From positions 124,001-188,000 of the forward strand of contig CAVORH010000020.1 of NCBI GenBank assembly GCA_963698565.1: a stretch of 64,000 bases of DNA, given 5' to 3'. The notes below the pieces were generated by a model. That model did no database searches, was not told where the DNA came from, and worked only from the letters and a program-made list of their open reading frames with translations. Below are positions 42,876 to 51,240 of this stretch, piece by piece. This DNA is from Sva-07 sp963698565 (GTDB taxonomy: Bacteria > Actinomycetota > Acidimicrobiia > Acidimicrobiales > Ilumatobacteraceae). The position numbers and the translations under genes were made by a program. Within the stretch, counting starts at the first letter, position 1; each line of letters starts with the position of its first letter.

Positions 42876-43745
42876 TCAGCCGTCGAGGAACCCCACCACC
42901 GCATCGGTGAACACGTCGTTGCGGTCGCCGGCGATCATGTGCGCGGCGTTCGCCACGTCGACGTACCGAGCGTGCGGCACCATCCGGAGGAACTCCTCGA
43001 CCTCCGCCTCGGTGACGAGATCGGACAGCTTGCCGCGCACGAGCAGGGTGGGCAGTGTGAGTCGCCTGGCGATCTCTTCGAGTTCGTCGTGGTGGCGGTC
43101 GCGGGCGTGTTCGCTCGTGCCGCCGGTGCGAATGCTGAGGAACGCCGGGTCCCAGTGCCACCGCCAGCGACCATCGTCGCCCAGGCGGAGGTTCTTCGAC
43201 AGCCCCGAGAGATCGGACGGCCGGGGTCGGTGCGGCTGGTAGGCGGCGATCGCGTCGGCGGCGTCGTCGAGCGTGGCGAAACCATCGACGGCGTCGCGGG
43301 CCATGAACTCCAGGATCCGGCTCACGCCGGCGGCGGCCGGCCGGGGTGTGATGTCGACGAGCACCAGGGCACTGAACAGCTCGGGCGCCGCATCGACGGC
43401 GTGGAGGCCGGTCATCCCGCCGAGCGACGCGCCGACCCAGGCGACCGGCGCGCCGATCGAGCGGACCACGGCGAGAGCGTCCTCGGCGTAGGCCGACATG
43501 TGGTAGTCGCCGTCGGGTGCCCAGTCGGAGTCACCGTGGCCGCGCAGGTCGATCGAGACGACCCGGTGGCCGTGGTCGGCGAGCACGGCCGCCGTGCCGC
43601 CCCACGAGTGCCGGGTCTGGCCACCGCCGTGGGCCAGGACGACGGCCGGCCGGTCCGGGTTGTCGCCGCACCACTCGTCGGCCGAGATCCGTACACCCGA
43701 CGGGGTGACGATGTCGATGCGCTGGGGTGTGATCGACGAGGTCAC
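42876..43745 (-). CDS. Alpha/beta hydrolase
   Basis: A 289-residue alpha/beta hydrolase of unknown substrate. Motifs: VVLAHGGGQTRHSWGG (oxyanion), SIDLRGHGDSDW, the nucleophile elbow VGASLGGMTGLHAV (Ser near 110), LVDITPRP, TLLVRGKLSDLV with the relay Asp, and VANAAHMIAGDR with the His. These resemble epoxide hydrolase/lipase-like enzymes, but no epoxide tyrosines can be fixed by sight. GTG 43745 overlaps the stop of the upstream enoyl-CoA hydratase (GTGA), so the pair is coupled. Confidence 0.82.
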   Translation of the reverse strand: MTSSITPQRIDIVTPSGVRISADEWCGDNPDRPAVVLAHGGGQTRHSWGGTAAVLADHGHRVVSIDLRGHGDSDWAPDGDYHMSAYAEDALAVVRSIGAPVAWVGASLGGMTGLHAVDAAPELFSALVLVDITPRPAAAGVSRILEFMARDAVDGFATLDDAADAIAAYQPHRPRPSDLSGLSKNLRLGDDGRWRWHWDPAFLSIRTGGTSEHARDRHHDELEEIARRLTLPTLLVRGKLSDLVTEAEVEEFLRMVPHARYVDVANAAHMIAGDRNDVFTDAVVGFLDG

Positions 43746-44506
43746 GGCGCCGCCCAACGGGGTCGTCGTTTCTCGACGAACGCGGCCATCCCCTCGGCGG
43801 CATCGTCGCTGTTGAACATCTCGTTCGACAGTGCCCCCATCGCCTCGAACGCCGTCGAGCGTTCCATCCCGGCGACCGTGTGGAGCAGTTGTTTGGTCTC
43901 GGCGACCGCTCGGGGAGCGCCGGCGCGGATCCCGCGGACCAGTTCGTCGACCGTTGCGTCGACATCGTCGGCGACGTGCGTCACGAGTCCGATCGACCGT
44001 GCCTCGGCGGCGTCGAACTGCTCACCGGTCAACATCGCTGCGGCGATCCTGCTCGGTGCCACACGGCGCAGGATCGGCACGGAGATGATCGCCGGTGCCA
44101 CGCCGATCCGAACCTCGGTGAGGGCGAACGTCGTCGCCGCAGCGACCACGACGAGGTCGCACGACGCCATCAGGCCGATTCCGCCCGCTCTCACAGCGCC
44201 CTGCACTGCGGCGATCGTCGGCCGTGGGGTGTCCATCAGCCGCTCCAGGATCTGCACGAAGGGCCCTGAGTCGGTGGGCGTGCTGCCCTGCGAGGAGCGT
44301 TCCTTGAGGTCGGCGCCGGCGCAGAACGCCGGGCCGGCGTGCGTCAGGACGACCGCGCGCGCCTGGGCGGACTCGGCGCCGTCGAGCGCGTGGTGGAGGT
44401 CTGCGAGCAGCTGGCGCGACAGGGCGTTGCGGTTGTGTTGGGAGTCGAGGGTGATCGTGGCGATCTCGTCGGCCACGTCGAGGTGCACGACGCGTGGTTC
44501 GCTCAT
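43742..44506 (-). CDS. Enoyl-CoA hydratase/isomerase family protein
   Basis: A crotonase-fold protein of 254 residues. The CoA-binding/oxyanion motif is HAGPAFCAGADLKER (near 60), and the second is TIAAVQGAVRAGGIGLMASCDLVVVA. The region LTEVRIGVAPAIISVPILRRV carries the usual catalytic Glu position as Val (IGVAP), so hydratase activity may be altered. The C-terminal trimer helix ends FVEKRRPRW. It is not MenB: the MenB-specific sequences are absent. ATG 44506 is chosen; Met codons slightly upstream exist. It is divergent from the aldolase. Confidence 0.85.
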   Translation of the reverse strand: MSEPRVVHLDVADEIATITLDSQHNRNALSRQLLADLHHALDGAESAQARAVVLTHAGPAFCAGADLKERSSQGSTPTDSGPFVQILERLMDTPRPTIAAVQGAVRAGGIGLMASCDLVVVAAATTFALTEVRIGVAPAIISVPILRRVAPSRIAAAMLTGEQFDAAEARSIGLVTHVADDVDATVDELVRGIRAGAPRAVAETKQLLHTVAGMERSTAFEAMGALSNEMFNSDDAAEGMAAFVEKRRPRWAAP

Positions 44507-44620
44507 CGCGGCGACGGTAGCCATCGCCCGGCCGTTGCGTCCCAGCGGCGAGGCCCCTCGGTGCAGTCGGGACCTTCGTCCCCGTTCGGCGCCTGCCGCG
44601 ATCTCGCTACAGTCGTCGGG

Positions 44621-45509
44621 GTGAACGACGACATGCTCCAGAAGGTCCGTACCGGCTCCGGCTTCATCGCTGCGCTCGACCAGAGTGGAGGGAGCACCCC
44701 GAAGGCGCTCGCGCTGTACGGCGTCGGTGACGACGCCTGGTCGACCGAGGAGGAGATGTTCGACCTGATGCATGCGATGCGCACGCGGATCATGACCTCG
44801 CCGGCATTCACCGGCGATCGGGTGCTCGGGGCGATCCTGTTCGAACAGACGATGGATCGTCAGGTCGAGGGTCGGGGAACCGCTGACTACCTGTGGTCGG
44901 TCAAGAACGTCGTGCCGTTCCTCAAGGTCGACAAGGGCCTCGATGACCAGGCGTACGGCGTGCAGTTGATGAAGCCGATTCCTGGACTGTTCGAGTTGTG
45001 CGACACGCGCCGGCGGTCTCGGCGTGTTCGGTACCAAGATGCGATCGGTGATCCATCTCGCCGACGTGGTCGGCATCCGCGGCATCGTCGAGCAACAGTT
45101 CGAGGTGGCGGCCGAAATCATCGGGGCGGGGCTGGTGCCGATCATCGAGCCGGAGGTCGACATCAACAGTGCGGAGAAGGAAGCTGCCGAAGGGATCCTG
45201 CGCGACGAGATCCTCGGACAGCTCGAGTCGCTCCCGGAAGGTCACACCGTGATGCTCAAGCTGTCGATCCCGTCCGTCGACGACTTCTACGCCGACCTGA
45301 TCGCGCATCCGAAGGTGCTGCGAGTGGTCGCCCTCTCCGGCGGGTACCCGCGCGACGAGGCCAACGAGCGCCTGTCACGTCAGCACGGCATGATCGCCAG
45401 CTTCAGCCGAGCCCTCACCGAAGGCTTGAGCGCCGACCAGTCGGACGACGAGTTCGACGCCGCCCTCGGCGCCACGATCGACGGCATCTACGCCGCCTCG
45501 ATCACCTGA
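44621..45509 (+). pseudogene. Class I fructose-bisphosphate aldolase, one frameshift
   Basis: A Schiff-base (class I) fructose-bisphosphate aldolase of the bacterial FBA family. The 5' part reads SGFIAALDQSGGSTPKAL, MRTRIMTSPAFTGDRVLGAILFEQT, VPFLKVDKG and MKPIPGLFELCDT. The 3' part, in another frame, reads VFGTKMRSVIHLADVVGI (family Lys region), IIEPEVDIN, HTVMLKLSIP, VVALSGGYPRDEANERL and GMIASFSRALTEGL. One extra base near 45008 explains the break and would restore DTAGGLGVFGTK. Conservation on both sides argues for a very recent change or a sequencing error. GTG 44621 is the likely start. Confidence 0.82.
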
Positions 45510-45511
45510 CC

Positions 45512-45542
45512 GTTACGCCAGGGGTCAGACCCCCGGCGTGAC
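45512..45542. repeat. GTTACGCC palindrome, copy 1
   Basis: A 31-bp palindrome whose left arm is GTTACGCCAGGGGTC and whose right arm is ACCCCCGGCGTGAC, with a centre AG. It lies 2 bp after the aldolase stop and covers the last five codons and stop of dinG on the other strand. It differs from the other three copies only in its outer arm (GTGAC for GTAAC). Confidence 0.9.
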
Positions 45543-47408
45543 AAGGTCGCGGAGGAAGGCTTCGGCGTCGGTGCGGTTCCTCGTTCGCTTCATCGGCGGC
45601 AGGGCCTTGACGATGTCCCAGCGGTAGCGCGCCGTGCCGAGGCGTGGGTCCATCACGGCGACGACGCCCTTGTCGGTCGCGGAGCGGATCAGCCGCCCGC
45701 AGGCCTGCGCCAGCATCATCGACGCCCGCGGGATGTCGATCTCGGCGAACGCCGTGGGGCCCAGTTGCTCACGTCGCGCACTCAGGAGCGGATCGTCGGG
45801 CCGGGGAAACGGAATCCGGTCGATCACGACGAGTGACAGGGTCTGGCCGGGCACATCGACGCCCTGGAAGAGCCCGGCGGTGGCGAACAGGCACGTCTCG
45901 GCGCTCTCCGAGAAGGCCTTGATCAGGGCGGTCTTCGGCAGGTCTCGTTGCGTCAGGATCGGGAGGTCGACCCGCTCCCGGAGCGCGGCTGCGGCTTCGT
46001 CCATCGACCGGTAACTGGTGAACAGCGCCAACGTTCGACCGCCCGCTGCGGTGATGAGCGCCTCGAGTTCGTCGTGCACTGCCGCCCGGAACCCCTCGCT
46101 GTTCGGATTGGGCAGGTGCATCGCGCAATAGAGCATCGAGTTGTGCTCGTAGTCGAACGGGCTGCCGACATCGGCGACCACCACGTCGTCGCCTGCGATA
46201 CCGACGCGAGCGGCGAGCGACGAGGGGATCGTCGCACTCGTGAGGATCGCCGTTCGCTGTGACCAGACGCCCTCGTTCATGGCCGGGCCGACGTCGAGCG
46301 GGGCCACCTCGAGGCGCGGGGAGTCGGGCGAGCCGGAGACGAACGCGACGTAGCCCTCGCGCCCCTCGATCGCCACGTCGAGCTGCTCGATCGCTCGACC
46401 GGTCATCGTCTGGGCGCGCAGCTTGCGCTGCTTGGCGTCCTCGACCGGTGTCTCGATGGCGAGGAGCACCTCGTTGGCCCGCCCGAGCCGCAACCGTGCA
46501 TCGGTCAGCACCTCCTGCACCGAATCGGGAAGGGGCGTCGACAGCCGTTCGCCGACATGGCCCGACAGCGCATCGCGCAGCCCGTCCGCGATCTCCGCGA
46601 TCGAGCCGATCAGCTTCGGGTCGTCGAGGATGCGCCGTACCACGCCGGACAGTGCGGTGAACCGGCCGGGCGCGATCTCGACGCCGACCGTGTCACTCAT
46701 GATGTCCTCGAGGACGTGCGCCTCGTCGAACACGACGACGTCGTGGTCGGGCAGGATCGCTCCGCCGCTCGCGACGTTGAGCCCGTACAGGTGGGTGTTG
46801 ACGACGACGACATCGGCGACCGCCGCTCGCCGGCGGGCCTGTTCGGCGAAGCACGGGTCGCCGAGCGGGCAGCGATCGGCCCCCGGGCACTCGTCGCTGC
46901 CGACGCTGACCGACCGCCACGCGTTGTCCGACGGCGTCCAGTCGAGTTCGGCCATGTCGCCGGTCTCCGTCTCTCCCGACCACTCCGCCAAGCGCCTGAT
47001 CTCGGCCCTGGTCTGCACTGCCATCGTCTCGAGTTCCAGCTGCCCCTCGGCGCCGGCGCTCATCTCGCGGAGTCGCTGCAGGCACACGTAGTTGCTGCGG
47101 CCCTTGAGGATCGCCCAGTCGAAGTCGACGCCGAGATGCTCGGCGAGGAACGGGAGGTCCTTGGTGGCCAGCTGGTCCTGGAGCGCCTTCGTTGCCGTGG
47201 CGACGACGATCCGAGCGTCGGCTTCGATCGCCGGTACCAGGTAGGCGAGCGTCTTGCCGGTGCCCGTACCGGCCTGCACCACGAGGTGCCGCTTGGACGC
47301 GATGGCGTCGGCGACCAGGCCGGCCATTTCACGCTGGCCGGCGCGCTCTTCGGCATTGGCGAGTTCGGAGGTGACGCGACCGAGGGCGTCGACGGGATCG
47401 TCGCTCAT
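45525..47408 (-). CDS. dinG: ATP-dependent DNA helicase, DinG/XPD family
   Basis: A superfamily 2 Fe-S helicase of 627 residues. Walker A is VQAGTGTGKTLAYLVPA (near 46), and helicase motif II is VVVFDEAHVLED. The Fe-S cluster cysteines are YVCLQRL and CPGADRCPLGDPC. Later motifs are ILTSATI, LFTSYRSMDEA, LFATAGLFQGVDVPGQ, IDRIPFPRPDDPLL and QACGRLIRS. The ATG at 47408 overlaps the uppS stop (ATGA). The last residues (VTPGV) and the stop are encoded by a repeated palindrome. Confidence 0.92.
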   Translation of the reverse strand: MSDDPVDALGRVTSELANAEERAGQREMAGLVADAIASKRHLVVQAGTGTGKTLAYLVPAIEADARIVVATATKALQDQLATKDLPFLAEHLGVDFDWAILKGRSNYVCLQRLREMSAGAEGQLELETMAVQTRAEIRRLAEWSGETETGDMAELDWTPSDNAWRSVSVGSDECPGADRCPLGDPCFAEQARRRAAVADVVVVNTHLYGLNVASGGAILPDHDVVVFDEAHVLEDIMSDTVGVEIAPGRFTALSGVVRRILDDPKLIGSIAEIADGLRDALSGHVGERLSTPLPDSVQEVLTDARLRLGRANEVLLAIETPVEDAKQRKLRAQTMTGRAIEQLDVAIEGREGYVAFVSGSPDSPRLEVAPLDVGPAMNEGVWSQRTAILTSATIPSSLAARVGIAGDDVVVADVGSPFDYEHNSMLYCAMHLPNPNSEGFRAAVHDELEALITAAGGRTLALFTSYRSMDEAAAALRERVDLPILTQRDLPKTALIKAFSESAETCLFATAGLFQGVDVPGQTLSLVVIDRIPFPRPDDPLLSARREQLGPTAFAEIDIPRASMMLAQACGRLIRSATDKGVVAVMDPRLGTARYRWDIVKALPPMKRTRNRTDAEAFLRDLVTPGV

Positions 47409-48082
47409 CGAGCGAGCGCCAGCGCCGCATCGAGTTCGGCGGCGTCGAAGTCCGGCCAGGGTGCCTCGGTGAAGTAGATGGCGGCCCCGGCGGCCTGCCA
47501 GAGCAGGAAGTTCGAGACCCGCTGCTCTCCACTGGTGCGCACGAGGACGTCGACCGGCGGGAGCTCCGGGAGGTAGAGGTGCTCGCCGATCGTGTCGACC
47601 GTGACTCCCTCCGGGGAGGTGCGGGCCGCCTCGACGGCAGCGACGAGTTCGGAGCGGCCGCCGTAGTCGAAGGCGACCGTCAGCACCATGCCGGTGTTGT
47701 TCGCCGTGTCGGCGATCGCCTTGCGGATCGCCCGCTGGACATACCTCGGCGTCCGGGCCATCGGTGAGTCGAACGGGCGGCCGATCCACTGGATCCTGAC
47801 GTTCAGCTCGTTGAGTTCGGCGACCCGACCGAACAGCTTCTCGTGCAACCCGAGGATGTGGCGGACCTCGGGTCGGGGTCGCTGCCAGTTCTCCGTCGAG
47901 AACCCGAACACCGTCAGCCAGCCGATGTTGCGCTGCACGGCGATGCGCACCAGACGAGCGAGGTTCTCCTCGCCCTCGGTGTGCCCCTCGGTGCGTGGGA
48001 GGCCCCGCCGTCCGGCCCAACGCCCGTTCCCGTCCATGATGCAGGCGACGTGGAGGGGGTGCTCGGCGGAGACGGATGACAC
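47405..48082 (-). CDS. uppS: Cis-prenyltransferase catalytic subunit (UppS family), lacking the C-terminal RxG motif
   Basis: A cis-prenyl diphosphate synthase of 225 residues, making the polyprenyl lipid carrier for cell wall synthesis. The catalytic motif HVACIMDGNGRWAGRRG lies near the N-terminus, followed by TVFGFSTENW, VAFDYGGRSEL, and LVRTSGEQRVSNFLLWQ. So the active site looks complete. However, AYAELYF is here AGAAIYF (Glu lost), and the protein ends FDAAELDAALALAR, just before the RERRFGG tail of the family. That tail is found in the divergent paralogue 57 bp away. GTG 48082 is the best start. The stop overlaps the dinG start. Confidence 0.9.
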   Translation of the reverse strand: MSSVSAEHPLHVACIMDGNGRWAGRRGLPRTEGHTEGEENLARLVRIAVQRNIGWLTVFGFSTENWQRPRPEVRHILGLHEKLFGRVAELNELNVRIQWIGRPFDSPMARTPRYVQRAIRKAIADTANNTGMVLTVAFDYGGRSELVAAVEAARTSPEGVTVDTIGEHLYLPELPPVDVLVRTSGEQRVSNFLLWQAAGAAIYFTEAPWPDFDAAELDAALALAR

Positions 48083-48138
48083 GGCTTCCCACGCTAGCGA
48101 GCCCGGCATCGAGGAGCGTGGCGTGGAAGACTGGGCAC

Positions 48139-48729
48139 ATGGCCACTTCGTTCTCCGCCACGGCGACCGGCGCCGCAACGGGGACCGCACGCGCCGGCGA
48201 TCCGACGCGCCAGCTCCTGCGGCACATCATGGTCGTCGGGGGGACCCTCCGCGACTGGGAGCTGCTGGGTGATGCCCGTTGGGACGATCGTGTGGAACAG
48301 CTCGGGGCCATCGCCGATCAGGCGGGCGCGTCGTTCCTGACCCTGCGGGCCTTCGAGCCCGGCGCCGATCCGGTCGATCTCGACTGGTGGCAGCGCCAGG
48401 TCGGCTCGTGTCGGGTGATCGTCGACCCGTGCGGCGACGGCCGCCAGCGCTTCGCCGAGGCGATGCAGCGTCTGCAGCCCGACGAGCCGGTCAACGAGGC
48501 GACCGTCACCGAGGTCCTGTACGCGCCGGCCGACTGTGAACCCGACCTGATCGTGGTGCTCGGTGAGTCCACGAGGTTGCCGCCCTCGCTGGTGTGGGAG
48601 TTGGCCTACGGCGAACTCGTCTTCCATCCGATGGCCTGGCACGAGCTGAGCCCCGACGACCTCGTCGACGCGATCGCCGACTTCGCCTGCCGCGAACGCC
48701 GTTTCGGCGGCCTCGACGACGATTCGTGA
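48139..48729 (+). CDS. Degenerate UppS paralogue keeping the RxG tail; putative non-catalytic cis-prenyltransferase subunit
   Basis: A 196-residue protein that aligns by eye with UppS but lacks the catalytic motif. MDGNGRWA corresponds to VVGGTLRDWELL. Other matches are AGASFLTLRAFEPG (GIEALTLYAFSSENW), DGRQRFAEAMQRL (the GGR helix), PDLIVVLGESTRLPPSLVWELAYGELVF (its first part matches DLVIRTGGEHR), and the C-terminal FACRERRFGGL. About 60 residues are missing from the middle. The conserved Glu of AYxELxF and the RxG motif are kept here and lost in the neighbouring UppS. It overlaps recO by 4 bp (GTGA), the place where uppS itself often sits in other genomes. Confidence 0.75.
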   Translation: MATSFSATATGAATGTARAGDPTRQLLRHIMVVGGTLRDWELLGDARWDDRVEQLGAIADQAGASFLTLRAFEPGADPVDLDWWQRQVGSCRVIVDPCGDGRQRFAEAMQRLQPDEPVNEATVTEVLYAPADCEPDLIVVLGESTRLPPSLVWELAYGELVFHPMAWHELSPDDLVDAIADFACRERRFGGLDDDS

Positions 48730-49469
48730 GCGAGCTCTACCGCGACACCGGCGTCGTGTTGCGTACGTACAAGCTGCGCGAGTCCGATCGCATCGTGGTG
48801 TTCCACACGGCCGAGAACGGCAAGGTGCGGGCGGTCGCCAAGGGGGTCCGCAAGACCAAGTCGAAGTTCGGGGCCCGACTCGAGCCGATGAGCCACGTGC
48901 GACTGCTGCTGTACCGAGGCCGCGAACTCGACATCGTCAGCCAGGCCGAGGCGGTGGAGCCGTTGTCGCCGATGCTGTCGTCGCTCGATCGGGCATCGCA
49001 GGGTCTCGCCGTGATCGAGGCCGTCGACCAGTTGTCGCTCGAACGCGAACCGAACCCGCAGCTGTACCGGATGCTCGTGGGTGTCCTGCGCACGATCGCG
49101 GCGACGCCGCCCGGGCAGGCTCCGGCGCCGCTCAACGTGGCGGCGTTCTACTGGAAGCTCCTCGCGGCGGAGGGAATGCGCCCGGAACTCGATCGTTGCG
49201 TGCGCTGTGGCGACACCGAGCCCGATGTGCAGTTCGTGGCCTTCGACCTGAACGAAGGTGGCGTGCTGTGCCGGTCGTGCCGATCGGGTCAGGCGATCAG
49301 CCCCGGTGCACTCGAGGTGTTGCGAGAGATCCTCGGCGGCCAGCTGGTGGCGGCGCTCGCTCGTGAGGAGTCGCCGAACACCCACGAGGTGTCGACGCTC
49401 GCCACCCGCGCCCTCGAGTTCCACATCGAGCGCCGCCTGAAGGCCGTCGCCATGTTCGAAACCCACTGA
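48726..49469 (+). CDS. recO: DNA repair protein RecO
   Basis: RecO helps load RecA onto SSB-coated single strands in the RecFOR pathway. The 247-residue protein has an N-terminal OB fold (YRDTGVVLRTYKLRESDRIVVFHTAENGKVRAVAKGVRKTKSKFG) and a helical domain. The zinc site is CVRCGDTEPDVQFV ... GGVLCRSCRSG (near 155-181). The GTG start at 48726 overlaps the stop of the UppS-like gene, so the two are coupled. A hairpin lies after the stop, before glyS. Confidence 0.93.
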   Translation: MSELYRDTGVVLRTYKLRESDRIVVFHTAENGKVRAVAKGVRKTKSKFGARLEPMSHVRLLLYRGRELDIVSQAEAVEPLSPMLSSLDRASQGLAVIEAVDQLSLEREPNPQLYRMLVGVLRTIAATPPGQAPAPLNVAAFYWKLLAAEGMRPELDRCVRCGDTEPDVQFVAFDLNEGGVLCRSCRSGQAISPGALEVLREILGGQLVAALAREESPNTHEVSTLATRALEFHIERRLKAVAMFETH

Positions 49470-49484
49470 CCCCGCAGACTCTCG

Positions 49485-49540
49485 TCCGTTTGCGCTGCAA
49501 TTCGTGTGGGGCGGGTCACCGAATCTTCGACGCAAACGGA
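49485..49540 (+). promoter_or_regulatory. Long inverted repeat between recO and glyS
   Basis: TCCGTTTGCG (49485-49494) and CGCAAACGGA (49531-49540) form a perfect 10-bp stem. An inner ATTCG/CGAAT pair lies inside it, and the top of the loop is G-rich. It begins 16 bp after the recO stop and ends 29 bp before glyS. No T run follows, so it may be a weak terminator or a leader structure. It does not show T-box features. Confidence 0.5.
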
Positions 49541-49568
49541 ATGGGGGGATCGGTAGCCTCCGGGGCCT

Positions 49569-50879
49569 ATGCCTGCCACCGACCTCGAACAGATCGTCAG
49601 CCTCTGCAAGCGCAGGGGTTTCGTCTACCAGTCGGCGGAGATCTACGGCGGATTCCGGTCGACGTACGACTACGGCCCGCTCGGGTCGCTGCTGTTGCGC
49701 AACGTCAAGGAGGCGTGGGTCCGCTCGATGGTGCAGCAGCGTGACGACGTCGTGCTGATCGACGCGGCCATCCTGAGCCCACCCCAGGTCTGGCAGGCCT
49801 CGGGCCACCTCGCCAACTTCACCGATCCGCTGGTCGACTGCACCGAGTGCAAGCAGCGCTTCCGCCTCGACAAGCTCGACGACCCCGACGTGTGTCCCAA
49901 CTGCGGCTCGAAGGGTTCCTTCACCGAAGCCCGCGAGTTCAACCTGATGTTCAAGACCCAGGCCGGGCCGGTCGAGGGCACCGGGGCCGACGCCTACCTG
50001 CGCCCCGAGACGGCGCAGGGCATGTTCACCAACTTCGGTCAGGTGCTGCAGACCTCGCGCAAGAAGCCGCCGTTCGGGATCGCCCAGGTCGGCAAGAGCT
50101 TCCGCAACGAGATCACGCCGCAGAACTGGATCTTCCGCACGCGCGAGTTCGAGCAGATGGAGCTCGAGTTCTTCGTACGTCCCGAAACCAGTCAGGAATG
50201 GTACGAGTACTGGTGCAACGAGCGCCTCAACTGGTACACCGAGCACGGGATTCCCGCCGGCATGCTGCGCCTGCGGGCGCACGACGACGACGAGCTGTCG
50301 CACTATTCGAGTGGCACATCCGATGTCGAGTTCATGTTCCCGTGGGGCTTCGACGAGTTGGAGGGCATCGCTCAGCGGTCGGACTACGACCTCAAGCAGC
50401 ACGCCGAACACTCCGGCGAGCGGCTCGACTACTTCGACCCGCAGACCAACGAGCGCTACGTGCCCTACGTCATCGAGCCCGCTGCCGGCGCCACCCGCAC
50501 GATGGCGGCGTTCCTGCTGGCGGCCTACGACGAAGACGTGGTGAACGACGAGACCCGGACGGTCCTGCGCCTGCACCCACGCCTCGCTCCGTACAAGGTG
50601 GCGGTGCTGCCGCTGTCGAAGAAGGACACGCTGACGCCGCTCGCTCACGACGTCCGCAAGCTCCTCGCCGACCACTACATGGTCGACTACGACGAGACCC
50701 AGAACATCGGCAAGCGCTACCGCCGCCAGGACGAGATCGGCACGCCGCTCGCAGTCACCGTCGACTTCGACTCGCTGGAGGACCACGCCGTCACCGTGCG
50801 CGATCGCGACACGACCGAACAGGTGCGCGTGCCGATCGACGAACTGCTCGCCACGGTCGGCGACCGTCTGGGGTTCTGA
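49569..50879 (+). CDS. glyS: Glycyl-tRNA synthetase (single-chain, class II)
   Basis: Charges tRNA-Gly; 436 residues, the homodimeric bacterial/eukaryal type. Motifs: YGGFRSTYDYGPLGSLLLRNVK, a zinc site CTECKQRF ... CPNCGSKG, LRPETAQGMFTNF, FGIAQVGKSFRNEITPQ (motif 2), FEQMELEFFV, the glycine-pocket loop YSSGTSDVEFMFPWG, VIEPAAGATRTMAAFLL (motif 3), and a C-terminal anticodon-binding domain with YRRQDEIGTP. The ATG at 49569 matches the family start. Confidence 0.96.
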   Translation: MPATDLEQIVSLCKRRGFVYQSAEIYGGFRSTYDYGPLGSLLLRNVKEAWVRSMVQQRDDVVLIDAAILSPPQVWQASGHLANFTDPLVDCTECKQRFRLDKLDDPDVCPNCGSKGSFTEAREFNLMFKTQAGPVEGTGADAYLRPETAQGMFTNFGQVLQTSRKKPPFGIAQVGKSFRNEITPQNWIFRTREFEQMELEFFVRPETSQEWYEYWCNERLNWYTEHGIPAGMLRLRAHDDDELSHYSSGTSDVEFMFPWGFDELEGIAQRSDYDLKQHAEHSGERLDYFDPQTNERYVPYVIEPAAGATRTMAAFLLAAYDEDVVNDETRTVLRLHPRLAPYKVAVLPLSKKDTLTPLAHDVRKLLADHYMVDYDETQNIGKRYRRQDEIGTPLAVTVDFDSLEDHAVTVRDRDTTEQVRVPIDELLATVGDRLGF

Positions 50880-50906
50880 CCCGGCCAGGCAGTACCGTCG
50901 GCGCGC

Positions 50907-51212
50907 ATGAGCCAGATTGCCATGATCGCCAAGTTCACCTGCATCGACGGAAAGCGTGACGACCTGTACGCCGGGCTCGCGCCGATGATGGACCACGTCG
51001 GATCCGAGGACGGCACGCTGCTGTACCAACTGCTCGAGGATCCCAACGACGCCAACGTCGCCTACATGTACGAGCTCTACGCCGACGGTGACGCTCTGCA
51101 GGCCCACAGCTCCAGCGACGTGATGAAGCAGATCATGAACGCCTTCGGCGGGATCCTCGCGGGGCGCCCCGAACTGACGATGCTCACGCCGGTACGCGGC
51201 AAGGGCCTCTGA
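50907..51212 (+). CDS. Antibiotic biosynthesis monooxygenase (ABM) domain protein
   Basis: A 101-residue ferredoxin-like dimeric alpha-beta barrel protein of the ABM (YgiN-like quinol monooxygenase) family. Motifs: IAMIAKFTCIDGKRDDL, GTLLYQLLEDPNDANVAYMYELYADGDAL (its first half is the EDP strand), and AHSSSDVMKQIMNAF. Members act on quinols or are regulators; function here is open. It lies 27 bp after glyS and 28 bp before trpC, in the same direction. Confidence 0.82.
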   Translation: MSQIAMIAKFTCIDGKRDDLYAGLAPMMDHVGSEDGTLLYQLLEDPNDANVAYMYELYADGDALQAHSSSDVMKQIMNAFGGILAGRPELTMLTPVRGKGL

Positions 51213-51240
51213 CCCCGATGCGAGACTGACGATCTCCCGC

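Noticed and set aside
43742..44506. MenB (DHNA-CoA synthase)
   Set aside because: The crotonase lacks MenB-specific sequences, and its position next to a hydrolase is not with the men genes.
41229..44624. Very long open frame (about 1,130 codons) on the plus strand
   Set aside because: It runs antisense to the acyl-CoA synthetase, hydrolase and crotonase genes. Its translation is low-complexity and Arg/Val/Gly-rich, with no motifs. High GC removes stop codons from the opposite strand.
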